This document shows, in pieces, positions 1-6,690 of a stretch of DNA of 25,685 nucleotides. The notes below the pieces were generated by a model, which worked only from the letters and a program-made list of their open reading frames with translations, did not search any database and was not told the DNA's origin. This DNA is from an uncultured Lactobacillus sp. (GTDB lineage: Bacteria > Bacillota > Bacilli > Lactobacillales > Lactobacillaceae): assembly GCA_946482425.1 (NCBI GenBank), contig CAMLRO010000016.1, forward strand, positions 1 to 25,685. Reading direction: 5' to 3'. The translations under genes were made by a program, and so were the position numbers. Numbering within the stretch: position 1 is the first letter of the stretch; each line of letters opens with the position of its first letter.

Positions 1-369
1 AATACTAGTCAAAACGAAATAACTGTTAAAATTACTGGCATTGATACAAGTGCAAGACCGCTTAACAGTTTGCCAGCAGAAGATGATTCTTTGACAACTC
101 CGACTAATTTAGCACAAGATGATGAAAAAACTACTGCAGATTCCATCACGGTATCATGGCAACCGGTATCTGATTGCGATAGTTATCAGCTTAAAATTGA
201 CGATGTCTTATATACTAATATTAAAAAAGCAAGTTATACTTTAAGCAGCCTGAAGTCTGAATCTGAACATACTTTTAAGGTAAGAGCAGTTAAGGACTTA
301 AAGGCATCTCCTTGGGGAACAAGATTTAACTGTAAAACTAAAAAAACTGACAAAGTTGAGCAGAAGTAA
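1..369 (+). CDS. C-terminal fragment of a protein ending in a fibronectin type III domain (5' end outside window)
   Basis: The reading frame is open from base 1 and ends with TAA at 367-369, so only the last 122 codons are visible. The TTG at position 70 is an internal leucine codon, not a credible start: it has no ribosome site and the frame continues upstream. From about residue 40 to the end the pattern fits a fibronectin type III domain: SITVSWQPVSDCDSY, then YTLSSL, then HTFKVRAV and SPWGTRF. Such domains usually sit at the C terminus of exported carbohydrate-active enzymes or surface proteins. No LPXTG motif, SLAP module or membrane segment follows, so the intact protein is either released or held by an N-terminal part. 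The catalytic part lies outside the window, so no function is assigned. A glycosidase feeding the sugar locus downstream is possible but unproven. Confidence 0.75.
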   Translation, partial: NTSQNEITVKITGIDTSARPLNSLPAEDDSLTTPTNLAQDDEKTTADSITVSWQPVSDCDSYQLKIDDVLYTNIKKASYTLSSLKSESEHTFKVRAVKDLKASPWGTRFNCKTKKTDKVEQK

Positions 370-466
370 TTTGCGTAAAGCAAGGTAAATGTTTTCTGAA
401 TTATTTATAATTGTGAAAAAGTTTACTAAAATTCTTGCTTTTCTTTAAAAGGCAACTTTATCAGTA

Positions 467-472
467 TATAAT
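467..472 (+). promoter_or_regulatory. Probable -10 box of the lacD promoter
   Basis: A consensus TATAAT lies 41 bases before the lacD start. The hexamer 17 bases upstream (TTTAAA, 444-449) is a weak -35, which would suit an activated or repressed promoter. A GAAAAAGTTTAC motif lies just upstream at 415-426. Confidence 0.45.
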
Positions 473-513
473 AATAGTTGTGCGATTAAAGAAAATGTTA
501 AAGGAGATATATA

Positions 514-1509
514 ATGAAAACAATTTCTGCAGCAGTTGCCAAACATATGGCAAACTTGTCAACAACTGATGGTATAATCAGTGCTTTGGCAATCGATCAA
601 CGTGGCTCTTTGAAAAAGATGTTAGCAGAGGCTGCTAATAAACCTGCTGATGAAACAACTATCGTTGATTTTAAAAAAGCAGTTTCCAGTGAGTTGACTC
701 CTTATGCTTCATCGATTTTGACTGACCCAGAATATGGTTTGCCAGCAACAAAAGTGAGAGATAAAAATTGCGGATTATTACTTTCTTATGAAAAAACCGG
801 GTATGATACCACAGAACCTGGCAGAATGCCTGACTTAATTGCTAATCAGTCTGGATTAAGAATTAAAAATGAAGGCGGAGATGCCATTAAATTTTTGGTT
901 TACTATGATCCTGATGAAGGTCAAGAAATTAATGATAAAAAGCAAGCTTTCGTTGAAAGAGTTGGTGCAGAAGCTAAAGCTAATGAATTGCCATTCTTTT
1001 TGGAAGTTTTGACTTATGACGCAAATATCGCTGATGCTAAGAGTGAAGAATTTGCGAAAGTTAAAGCTGATAAGGTTTTGAAGACAATGAAAGAATTTTC
1101 AAAACCTGAATACGATGTGACTGTACTTAAAGTTGAAATTCCGTTTAACATTAAGTTTGTTGAAGGCTTTAATGGGGACAACAACGTTGTTTACACTCAA
1201 GAAGAAGCTAAGGATCTGCTTAAAAAGCAGTCTGAGATAACTGATTTGCCTTATATTTTCTTATCTGCTGGTGTAACCAGTGAAGAGTTTATTGCTGAAA
1301 TTAAAATGGCTGAAGAAGCAGGGGCTGACTTCAACGGTGTCCTTTGCGGTCGTGCTACCTGGAAACCGGCTATCAAGCCATTTGCTGCTGAAAGTGAAAC
1401 AGCCGGTAGAAAATGGTTAGCTACTCACGGCAAAGAAAATATTGAAAACTTAAATGAGGCTCTAAAGGGAGCTAAATCTTGGCGCGATAAGCTAGAAGTT
1501 GCTGAATAA
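514..1509 (+). CDS. lacD: Tagatose 1,6-diphosphate aldolase (LacD family)
   Basis: This 331-aa class I aldolase should cleave D-tagatose 1,6-bisphosphate to dihydroxyacetone phosphate and glyceraldehyde 3-phosphate in the cytoplasm. LacD enzymes are known also to accept other ketohexose 1,6-bisphosphates. Family hallmarks are the early AIDQRGSLKKML segment, DPEYGLP, the Schiff-base lysine in VTVLKVEIPF (Lys206; about 205 in characterised LacD), and the C-terminal FLSAGVTSEEF and NGVLCGRATWKPA phosphate-binding segments. Length matches the family (about 325-332). The ATG start follows a clean AAAGGAG site. It is the only gene between the upstream fragment and a bidirectional terminator, so it is probably monocistronic. 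The RpiR regulator, kinase and PTS next door lie just past that terminator. No lacA or lacB is visible, so the substrate probably arrives through a ketose-1-phosphate route and not the galactose-6-phosphate route. Confidence 0.93.
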   Translation: MKTISAAVAKHMANLSTTDGIISALAIDQRGSLKKMLAEAANKPADETTIVDFKKAVSSELTPYASSILTDPEYGLPATKVRDKNCGLLLSYEKTGYDTTEPGRMPDLIANQSGLRIKNEGGDAIKFLVYYDPDEGQEINDKKQAFVERVGAEAKANELPFFLEVLTYDANIADAKSEEFAKVKADKVLKTMKEFSKPEYDVTVLKVEIPFNIKFVEGFNGDNNVVYTQEEAKDLLKKQSEITDLPYIFLSAGVTSEEFIAEIKMAEEAGADFNGVLCGRATWKPAIKPFAAESETAGRKWLATHGKENIENLNEALKGAKSWRDKLEVAE

Positions 1510-1524
1510 TTTTACCTATTAACT

Positions 1525-1564
1525 AAAAAGCTTTCTATACTTTGATTAGTATAGAAGGCTTTTT
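1525..1564. terminator. Bidirectional terminator between lacD and the rpiR-type gene
   Basis: A 17-bp stem with one G-T pair, AAAAAGCTTTCTATACT (1525-1541) with AGTATAGAAGGCTTTTT (1548-1564), has a 6-base loop. A-runs on one side and T-runs on the other let it serve both converging genes. It overlaps the stop codon of the minus-strand regulator. Confidence 0.9.
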
Positions 1565-2324
1565 ATTTGCTCTTGTAAAAATCGGTTCTAACTGAATAAG
1601 CATCACAAAAGATGCGGGTTATTATTTGTAGTGGTAGTCGCGATCTAACCTCATACTCGGGAAAATAATTGGTTTTAGATTTGTAGCCTAAAAAGGATAA
1701 AGTTGAAAAAGGCAAAATGCTGCCTGAAGAATTAGTAGTAAAAGTCAAAATTGGGACTTCATTTTTATTTAGCTCTTTAGCTGCGGTAACCAATTCCTCA
1801 GTTTCTCCGTTAAGAGTAATAAAAATTACTAATGAATCTTTCTTGATCTTACAGGCAATCGTCTTAATAATATTTGGGTCTGAATGAAATTCGCAATATT
1901 TTCCAGTTAATTGTAATTTAACCATCATTTCGTGAGCAATTGATTCAGATAACCCGCGAGCAAAGATAAAAACTATTTTAGCTTGTTTAGTCAGCGATAT
2001 GCTGTCTTCGATTGTGCTGTAACTTAGGTTATGCAGTGTATTGTTCATTTCAATTTCGTTTTTAGTAATCACGCTTTTAATTTTATCGTCAGCATCCTTT
2101 AGCACACTAAAGGTAGAATTTGAATTGCTTTTTAGTTTCAAAGATTCGCGGTAAGAAGTGTAACCGCTGTAACCCATTTTTTGCATGGTGCGCACAATTG
2201 TTGCAGTTGAGACATTTGCAAATTGACTTAGTTTTACTATCGACATATTAGCAATCTTTTGGGGATTATTTTCTACGATATTCCAGAGATGTAATTCTGC
2301 TGAGGAAAGTTCTTTATTTGGCAT
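1563..2324 (-). CDS. RpiR-family transcriptional regulator (HTH plus SIS sugar-phosphate-binding domain)
   Basis: The 253-aa protein has an N-terminal RpiR-type helix-turn-helix (about residues 1-75; core MSIVKLSQFANVSTATIVRTMQKMGYSGY). A SIS sugar-isomerase-like effector domain follows (about 105-235; IVFIFARGLSES and LVIFITLNGETEEL). RpiR regulators sense phosphosugars and control nearby sugar genes. Its position between lacD and the divergent kinase-PTS operon makes those the likely targets. The ATG follows AAAGGAG. Its probable promoter (TATAAT at 2358-2363, minus strand, with a TTTTCC-like -35) overlaps both the cre site and the GAAAAACGTTAC motif of the kinase promoter, suggesting autoregulation. 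Activator or repressor role cannot be read from the sequence. Confidence 0.9.
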   Translation of the reverse strand: MPNKELSSAELHLWNIVENNPQKIANMSIVKLSQFANVSTATIVRTMQKMGYSGYTSYRESLKLKSNSNSTFSVLKDADDKIKSVITKNEIEMNNTLHNLSYSTIEDSISLTKQAKIVFIFARGLSESIAHEMMVKLQLTGKYCEFHSDPNIIKTIACKIKKDSLVIFITLNGETEELVTAAKELNKNEVPILTFTTNSSGSILPFSTLSFLGYKSKTNYFPEYEVRSRLPLQIITRIFCDAYSVRTDFYKSK

Positions 2325-2357
2325 ATATACGCTCCTTTTGTAAATAGTTTCCCAATA

Positions 2358-2386
2358 ATTATAGTAAACGCTATCAATTTGGAAAA
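2358..2386 (-). promoter_or_regulatory. Probable promoter of the rpiR-type regulator
   Basis: On the minus strand a consensus TATAAT (2358-2363) is preceded by TTTTCC (2381-2386) at 17 bases. The cre site occupies the spacer and the putative operator GAAAAACGTTAC covers the -35. Confidence 0.55.
2363..2376 (+). promoter_or_regulatory. cre site (CcpA operator) upstream of the kinase-PTS operon
   Basis: AGTAAACGCTATCA matches the consensus TGWAANCGNTNWCA at 13 of 14 positions (first base differs). It lies about 30 bases upstream of the kinase -10 and inside the divergent regulator's promoter spacer, so bound CcpA could affect both directions. Confidence 0.7.
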
Positions 2387-2406
2387 ACGTTACACTTTTT
2401 AACTTC

Positions 2407-2412
2407 TATAAT
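2407..2412 (+). promoter_or_regulatory. -10 box of the kinase-PTS operon promoter
   Basis: TATAAT lies 40 bases before the TTG start of the kinase. No good -35 lies at 16-18 bases. The ATG at 2417 falls at the expected transcription start, so it cannot be the translation start. Confidence 0.55.
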
Positions 2413-2446
2413 AATAATGCAAAAGGCAAAAAAAGGGGAGAAATCT

Positions 2447-3376
2447 TTGATTTACACAATAACGTTAAATCCAGCGATTGATTTGGTAATTGTTACCCAA
2501 AAGCTGGAACCAAAGGTAGTTAATAGAACTGAAAAATTTGAATTGCAACCTAATGGTAAAGGGGTCAATGTTTCGTTCATTTTAAAGAAATTGGGCATTG
2601 ATAGTGTAGCTACTGGTATTGGTGGCGGCTTTACATTAGATTATGTGATCTCAGGTTTAAAGGAAAAGGGGATTCAAACCAATTTTTTGAAGGTAAAAGA
2701 TCCAACCAGAGTTAATGTTTTTACGGATGTTTTAGAGGAAAAAACAGAGTACAAACAAGTTAACCCGGGTCCAGTAGTCAGCTTGGAAAAACAAAACCAA
2801 TTTTTGGATTATCTAAAAAGTTCACTAACAAAAGATGATATGGTAGTTGTTTCCGGCAGTTTCTCTCGGGGAATTAAACCGCACTATTTAGTACAACTGG
2901 CTCAATTAGTTCAAAAACAGGGGGCTAAATTCGTAGTTGACAGTAGTTACCTGGAAGTAATCGATACTTTAAAATATCGACCGTTTTTACTTAAACCCAA
3001 TGACGCAGAACTGGCAGCTTTCTTTAATTATGAGGGTGAAATGACAGATGAGAAAACAGTCGCCTTTGCTCAAAAGTTAGTTAAACTGGGTTGCCAAAAT
3101 GTGTTGGTTTCTTTAGGTGCTAATGGAGCAGCTTTTATTAATGAACGGCATATCCTGTTTGCCAATGCTCCTAAAATACAAGTGGTTAATTCAGCTTGTG
3201 CGGGGGATACAATGCTTGGAACCTTCATTGCCTTTTTGGAAAAGAAAAAACCTATTAGTGAGGCTCTCAAAATAGCTGTAGCTGCAGGAAGCGATACGGC
3301 TAGTCGCACTGGACTGACAGATTTTTCTTTAGATAATTTATTACCACAAATTTCAGTAAGGGAAAGGATGAATTAA
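2447..3376 (+). CDS. PfkB-family tagatose-6-phosphate kinase / 1-phosphofructokinase (LacC/FruK type)
   Basis: This 309-aa kinase should phosphorylate a ketose 1- or 6-phosphate to the 1,6-bisphosphate with ATP. I chose the TTG at 2447: it is preceded at 6 bases by AGGGGAG, and the protein then begins MIYTITLNPAID exactly as this family does. An in-frame ATG at 2417 lies at the predicted transcription start and has no ribosome site. Visible motifs are the substrate-side NGKGVNVS (residues 36-43) and the ATP-site signature SACAGDTMLGTF with catalytic Asp254. Most relatives have GAGD, here it is CAGD. The PTS gene starts two bases after the stop, so they form one operon. With LacD next door, a tagatose 1,6-bisphosphate product is plausible, but fructose 1-phosphate cannot be excluded as substrate from sequence. 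Confidence 0.88.
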   Translation: MIYTITLNPAIDLVIVTQKLEPKVVNRTEKFELQPNGKGVNVSFILKKLGIDSVATGIGGGFTLDYVISGLKEKGIQTNFLKVKDPTRVNVFTDVLEEKTEYKQVNPGPVVSLEKQNQFLDYLKSSLTKDDMVVVSGSFSRGIKPHYLVQLAQLVQKQGAKFVVDSSYLEVIDTLKYRPFLLKPNDAELAAFFNYEGEMTDEKTVAFAQKLVKLGCQNVLVSLGANGAAFINERHILFANAPKIQVVNSACAGDTMLGTFIAFLEKKKPISEALKIAVAAGSDTASRTGLTDFSLDNLLPQISVRERMN

Positions 3377-3377
3377 A

Positions 3378-5297
3378 GTGGCTAAATATGATTTAGTTGG
3401 TGCGACTGGTTGTGCAACTGGTGTTGCCCATACATTTATGGCCGAAGAGGCACTGGAAAAAGCCGCAGAAAAGCTTGGTTATACCATTAAAATTGAAACA
3501 CACGGACAAACGGGTATTGAAAATAATTTAACAAATGCAGAAATTGCAGATGCGCAAGCCGTGGTTGTTGCTTCCGATATTGATGTTGGCTTGGATCGTT
3601 TTGCGGGTAAACGTCTAGTGGTAGTTCCAGTAGCAAGAGGTGTTAAAGAGCCCGATGCTTTAATTAAAAAAGCTTTGGCAGCACCAATTTATAAAGAAGG
3701 ACAGGCAGCTGAAGATTCAAATCCTGACAACGTTGGAAAGCAAAAGCTAGGAAATAAGATTTATACCTCTTTAATGAATGGTGTATCTCATATGTTGCCT
3801 TTTGTCGTTGCCGGCGGAGTTTTAATGGCCATTTCGTTTTTCTGGGGAATTGATTCGGCTAATCCTAAAAGCAGTGAATATAACCAATTTGCAGCGATGC
3901 TAAATACAGTTGGCAGTACTACTATGAACTTGATGGCTCCAGTCTTAGGAGCTTATATTGCTGAAGCTTTGGCTCAACGGACGGGTTTTGTAGTTGGCCT
4001 TTCTGCCGGCTTTATCACTTTTAATGGCGGCGGTGGCTTTTTAGGAGCAATTGTTGGCGGCTATCTGGCAGCAATTGTTGTTTTAGGACTGCAGAAACTG
4101 TTCCAACCATTGCCTGATGATAAATTTAGGGGCTTGAAGTCAATCTTTCTTTTACCTGTTGTTGGTGTCTTAATTACGGGATCAATTATGTACCTGTTAA
4201 ATACCCCAATTAAAGCACTGAACGTTGGTTTAATGTCCTGGCTTAGAGGTTTCGAAAATACTAATCCGGCATTGCTAGGAATTATTGTTGGCATAATGTG
4301 TGCAGCAGACTTTGGTGGTCCGATTAATAAGGCTGCCTATGTTACAGGTACGGTATTACTGGCTCAAGGAAACTACTACTTTATGGCAGGAGTTTCTGCT
4401 GCTTGTATTGCTCCACCACTTGCAACAGGATTTGCTGTCTTAATGAATCACAGAGCATATTCTAAAAGTGAAAGAGCAGCTGGCTATGTCAACTTTTTAC
4501 TGGGATCTACTCACATTACTGAAGGCGCAATTCCATTTGCCGCTAAACACCCGTTATGGAATATTCCGGCTTTTATGATTGGTTCTTCAGTTGCGTCAGT
4601 TTTAACTTATATAACTAAGATTAGTGTGCCTGCTCCTCACGGTGGCTTTATTGTTTTACCATTAGTTAATAAACCATTCTTATGGGTTTTGTGGATTCTG
4701 ATTGGAGCGGCTATTTCGGGGGCATTACTTGCTCTAATCGCAGGCAGATTTGCTAAAAAAGATGCTTTAGCAACTGCAACTGACTCGGCAATTGCACCTA
4801 GTGTTGACGACACATCTGACCAGCAAGCAGAAAGCAAAGTGGAAACTTTTGATCCAAGTGATATTCTTGATTTACAAAATATTAAAGTTGGTGTTGATGT
4901 TGCGAGTCGTAAAGATGCACTCAAATATTTAGCAGATTTTGCCGTCAAAAACAACTTGGCTAATGACAGCGAAGCTGTTTACAATAGTTACGTTAAGCGT
5001 GAAAAAGAAGGCTCTACAGGGATGACAGACGGTTTTGCTATTCCTCATGCGCAGTCAGCAGCAATTGCCAAGTCTTCAATGATCGTTTTAAAACTCAAAC
5101 AACCAATTGATTGGCAATCATTGGATGGCAAAAAGATTGATACGGTCATTTCTTTTCTGATACCGCAAGTCGATAGTAATGCTCATCTGCAATACTTATC
5201 CAATACTGCCAAGCTTTTGACTCACGCCGACTTTATTGCTAAGTTAAAAGCAGCCAATACGCCTGCAGAAATTCAAGATTTGTTTGCGAATAATTAA
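3378..5297 (+). CDS. Fructose-family PTS permease, fused EIIB-EIIC-EIIA
   Basis: The 639-aa membrane transporter imports a ketose and phosphorylates it, giving the 1-phosphate in the fructose family. Domain order is EIIB (about 1-100; phosphocysteine Cys12 in GATGCATGVAHTFM), EIIC (about 125-460; many hydrophobic helices, GPINKAAY, and the family motif ITEGAIPFA near residues 380-388), a linker rich in Asp/Ser/Ala, and EIIA (about 490-639; phosphohistidine His557 in GFAIPHAQS). All three phosphoryl-transfer residues are present, so only general HPr and EI are needed. The start is GTG at 3378, behind GGAAAGG that lies inside the end of the kinase gene, so translation is probably coupled. Specificity is uncertain: the linked LacC/FruK kinase and LacD aldolase make tagatose a good candidate, with fructose the alternative. 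Confidence 0.92.
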   Translation: MAKYDLVGATGCATGVAHTFMAEEALEKAAEKLGYTIKIETHGQTGIENNLTNAEIADAQAVVVASDIDVGLDRFAGKRLVVVPVARGVKEPDALIKKALAAPIYKEGQAAEDSNPDNVGKQKLGNKIYTSLMNGVSHMLPFVVAGGVLMAISFFWGIDSANPKSSEYNQFAAMLNTVGSTTMNLMAPVLGAYIAEALAQRTGFVVGLSAGFITFNGGGGFLGAIVGGYLAAIVVLGLQKLFQPLPDDKFRGLKSIFLLPVVGVLITGSIMYLLNTPIKALNVGLMSWLRGFENTNPALLGIIVGIMCAADFGGPINKAAYVTGTVLLAQGNYYFMAGVSAACIAPPLATGFAVLMNHRAYSKSERAAGYVNFLLGSTHITEGAIPFAAKHPLWNIPAFMIGSSVASVLTYITKISVPAPHGGFIVLPLVNKPFLWVLWILIGAAISGALLALIAGRFAKKDALATATDSAIAPSVDDTSDQQAESKVETFDPSDILDLQNIKVGVDVASRKDALKYLADFAVKNNLANDSEAVYNSYVKREKEGSTGMTDGFAIPHAQSAAIAKSSMIVLKLKQPIDWQSLDGKKIDTVISFLIPQVDSNAHLQYLSNTAKLLTHADFIAKLKAANTPAEIQDLFANN

Positions 5298-5326
5298 TAG
5301 GTTAGTAAATATTAGTTTAAATAAAG

Positions 5327-5366
5327 TAAGTCCCGCAAGTTGTCTAACTTACGGGACTTATTTTGC
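5327..5366. terminator. Terminator of the kinase-PTS operon
   Basis: TAAGTCCCG (5327-5335) pairs with CGGGACTTA (5352-5360), with AAGTT/AACTT stacked inside around a GTCT loop and one C-A mismatch. A TTTT run follows. It lies 30 bases after the PTS stop. Confidence 0.88.
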
Positions 5367-5445
5367 TTATGTCTTTCAATTTTGAATAATTTTATAATCA
5401 ATTGGGTTTTATGTTCATTTAAACGCAACTGCTGTTCTAAAAATG

Positions 5446-5471
5446 CAAAAAAAGAAAGCACATTAGTGCTT
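5446..5471 (-). terminator. Terminator of the 38-codon gene
   Basis: On the minus strand AAGCAC-TAAT-GTGCTT (5456-5471) is a perfect 6-bp hairpin. It starts 14 bases after the small gene's stop and is followed by a run of mostly T. It supports a separate minus-strand transcript. Confidence 0.75.
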
Positions 5472-5484
5472 CCTAGCTTAAATA

Positions 5485-5601
5485 TTAGTCTTCAACCTTT
5501 TTTGCTTCATTTAATGCCTTCATAATTGAAGGATTTTTTGAATGGCAATCTTCAAGCATTTGCAAATCTTTTTCGTCCAGTGTAACTTCGAACTTACTCA
5601 T
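5485..5601 (-). CDS. Small hypothetical protein, 38 aa
   Basis: I do not recognise this gene. It starts at ATG 5601-5599 (minus), preceded by GAAAGGAAAT at good spacing, and stops with TAA at 5487-5485. The product begins MSKFEVTLDEKDLQML, contains ...CHSKNPSIMKALNEAK... and ends KKVED. It is hydrophilic and highly charged, with one cysteine (Cys19) and one histidine (His20) side by side. The first ten residues have beta-strand character and residues 9-19 and 24-36 look helical. It has no signal peptide or membrane segment. A hairpin terminator follows 14 bases downstream, so ribosome site, frame and terminator line up as one small transcription unit. It lies between the PTS operon and the apf promoter region, transcribed away from apf. 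A regulatory or protein-binding role is conceivable but nothing in the sequence proves it. Confidence 0.7.
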   Translation of the reverse strand: MSKFEVTLDEKDLQMLEDCHSKNPSIMKALNEAKKVED

Positions 5602-5878
5602 TCTGTAATTTCCTTTCTACCAAATTTTAAATTAACTATATCACTTTTATAGCATAAATATGCAAAGCTAGCTAATTTTTTTCATTTATGTTGCAAAAGT
5701 GATTTCTTTTTCTTTAAATTGCTACATACAAACGCATGTTCTTGCTAGTAGCAATTAACCGAATAACCTTGTCATGATAAGACTTTGTCAAATTAAATAA
5801 CAGTTAACTTTGTGTTACAACTGTGACATTTTTACTAAATTAGGTAACTAATTCTTAAAGATTGAGTGATATTCCTGT
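5602..5878. other. Divergent intergenic region between the 38-aa gene and apf
   Basis: No gene is seen. The part near 5640-5665 holds a palindrome GCATA-AA-TATGC and A/T-rich -10-like sequence for the small minus-strand gene. A 9-bp inverted repeat AATTGCTAC (5717-5725) / GTAGCAATT (5748-5756) has a 22-base loop, and ACAGTT (5800-5805) / AACTGT (5819-5824) is a shorter one. Regulator sites for the strongly expressed apf gene would be expected here, but none is recognised. Confidence 0.5.
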
Positions 5879-5884
5879 TATGAT
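5876..5884 (+). promoter_or_regulatory. Extended -10 promoter of apf
   Basis: TGTTATGAT is an extended -10 (TG-N-TATGAT). There is no good -35 at 17 bases, which fits an extended -10 promoter. It predicts a leader of about 100 bases. Confidence 0.55.
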
Positions 5885-5885
5885 T

Positions 5886-5951
5886 CTGCAACTTTAACGT
5901 TGTAGTATTTATAACATCAAATTGAATAGTAGTTTACTATGTTCAATTTGA
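5886..5951 (+). promoter_or_regulatory. Structured 5' leader of apf
   Basis: Two hairpins fill the predicted leader. CTGCAAC/GTTGTAG (5886-5892 with 5899-5905, one G-U) is followed by a long one. In the long hairpin TCAAATTGAATAGTA (5917-5931) pairs with TACTA (5935-5939) and, after a 2-base bulge, TTCAATTTGA (5942-5951). The loop is only 3 bases. Such 5' stems are known to stabilise S-layer and related mRNAs in lactobacilli. A stabilising role here is inferred. Confidence 0.6.
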
Positions 5952-5990
5952 AAAACATATTATGGATTTTTATTTAAGGAGAGAATTTTT

Positions 5991-6659
5991 TTGAAGGTAA
6001 AATCTATCTTAGTTAAATCAGCAGCAGTAGCAGCATTATCTGCTTCCGGAGTTGCAGTTATGAGCAGCGTTAAAGCAAATGATGTTCAAGCAGCTACAGT
6101 AGAAAATGATGCAGCAGTTGTAACTGTTAACTACGTTGATGGCAATTCAATTCGCGTATGGAACAGTTACAAACATCCTGAAGCTACTGGGCAAATTTTA
6201 CCAAGTAATTCTTCTTGGAAAGTCATTAAAACTGCTTACGACAAAAAGGGTCACAAGTGGTATGACTTAGGCAAGAACCAATGGGTTAAGGCCAAATACG
6301 TAAATAAAGGCTACTATCCGGCAAATGAATCCCAAAATTCAGCAGTTGCAACTAGCACCCAAACAGAAAACAGTTCAGTTTCTAATACCAATAATGTAGA
6401 AACTACGAATTCTACAAACAATACTGCTTCATCTGATTCAGAAGCTGGAGCAAAAGCATGGATTGCCAGTCGTGAATCTGGTGGCTCATACAGTGCACAA
6501 AATGGTCAATACATTGGTAAATATCAGCTTTCTGCCGCATATCTTAATGGAGACTACTCAGCTGCTAACCAAGAAAGTGTTGCTAACAACTATGTTACTA
6601 ATCGTTACGGCTCATGGGCAGCAGCTAAACAATTCTGGCAAGCTAATGGCTGGTACTAA
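5991..6659 (+). CDS. apf: Aggregation-promoting factor (Apf), secreted wall-associated protein
   Basis: The 222-aa exported protein starts at TTG 5991, behind AAGGAGAG. The signal peptide (MKVKSILVKS then a hydrophobic Ala/Val-rich stretch) probably ends near residues 29-34 (SVKAND or VQA-AT). Residues about 43-104 form a SLAP/SH3-like module (VTVNYVDGNSIRVW...KWYDLGKNQWVKAKYV) likely used for non-covalent wall attachment. Residues 110-150 are a Ser/Thr/Asn-rich linker. Residues 153-222 are the Apf C-terminal lysozyme-like domain, with AKAWIASRESGGSYSA (Glu162 is the candidate acidic residue), YIGKYQLSAAYL and the terminal ANGWY typical of Apf. Known roles of Apf proteins are cell shape, aggregation and host adhesion, with muralytic activity suggested by fold. 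Some Apf relatives have an N-terminal LysM instead. A structured leader and a large terminator frame the gene as a strong monocistronic unit. Confidence 0.9.
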   Translation: MKVKSILVKSAAVAALSASGVAVMSSVKANDVQAATVENDAAVVTVNYVDGNSIRVWNSYKHPEATGQILPSNSSWKVIKTAYDKKGHKWYDLGKNQWVKAKYVNKGYYPANESQNSAVATSTQTENSSVSNTNNVETTNSTNNTASSDSEAGAKAWIASRESGGSYSAQNGQYIGKYQLSAAYLNGDYSAANQESVANNYVTNRYGSWAAAKQFWQANGWY

Positions 6660-6690
6660 TTAGTTAGTCAGTTAAAAACAGAATATTAAA

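Noticed and set aside
414..427. Possible second cre site upstream of lacD (TGAAAAAGTTTACT)
   Set aside because: It lacks the central CG that defines cre sites. It is better treated as part of the candidate RpiR motif.
2417..2446. ATG at 2417 as start of the kinase
   Set aside because: It lies at the predicted transcription start with no ribosome site. The TTG at 2447 has AGGGGAG at 6 bases and gives the family N terminus.
5340..5525. Plus-strand 61-codon frame
   Set aside because: It runs across the PTS terminator, antisense to the 38-aa gene's terminator, with no ribosome site.
5802..5826. Possible WalR (YycF) binding site near TGTTACAACTGTGACA upstream of apf
   Set aside because: The two TGT half sites are at the wrong spacing and deviate from the TGTWAH consensus.
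6463..6663. Plus-strand 66-codon frame inside apf
   Set aside because: It overlaps the well-supported Apf C-terminal domain in another frame and lacks a ribosome site.
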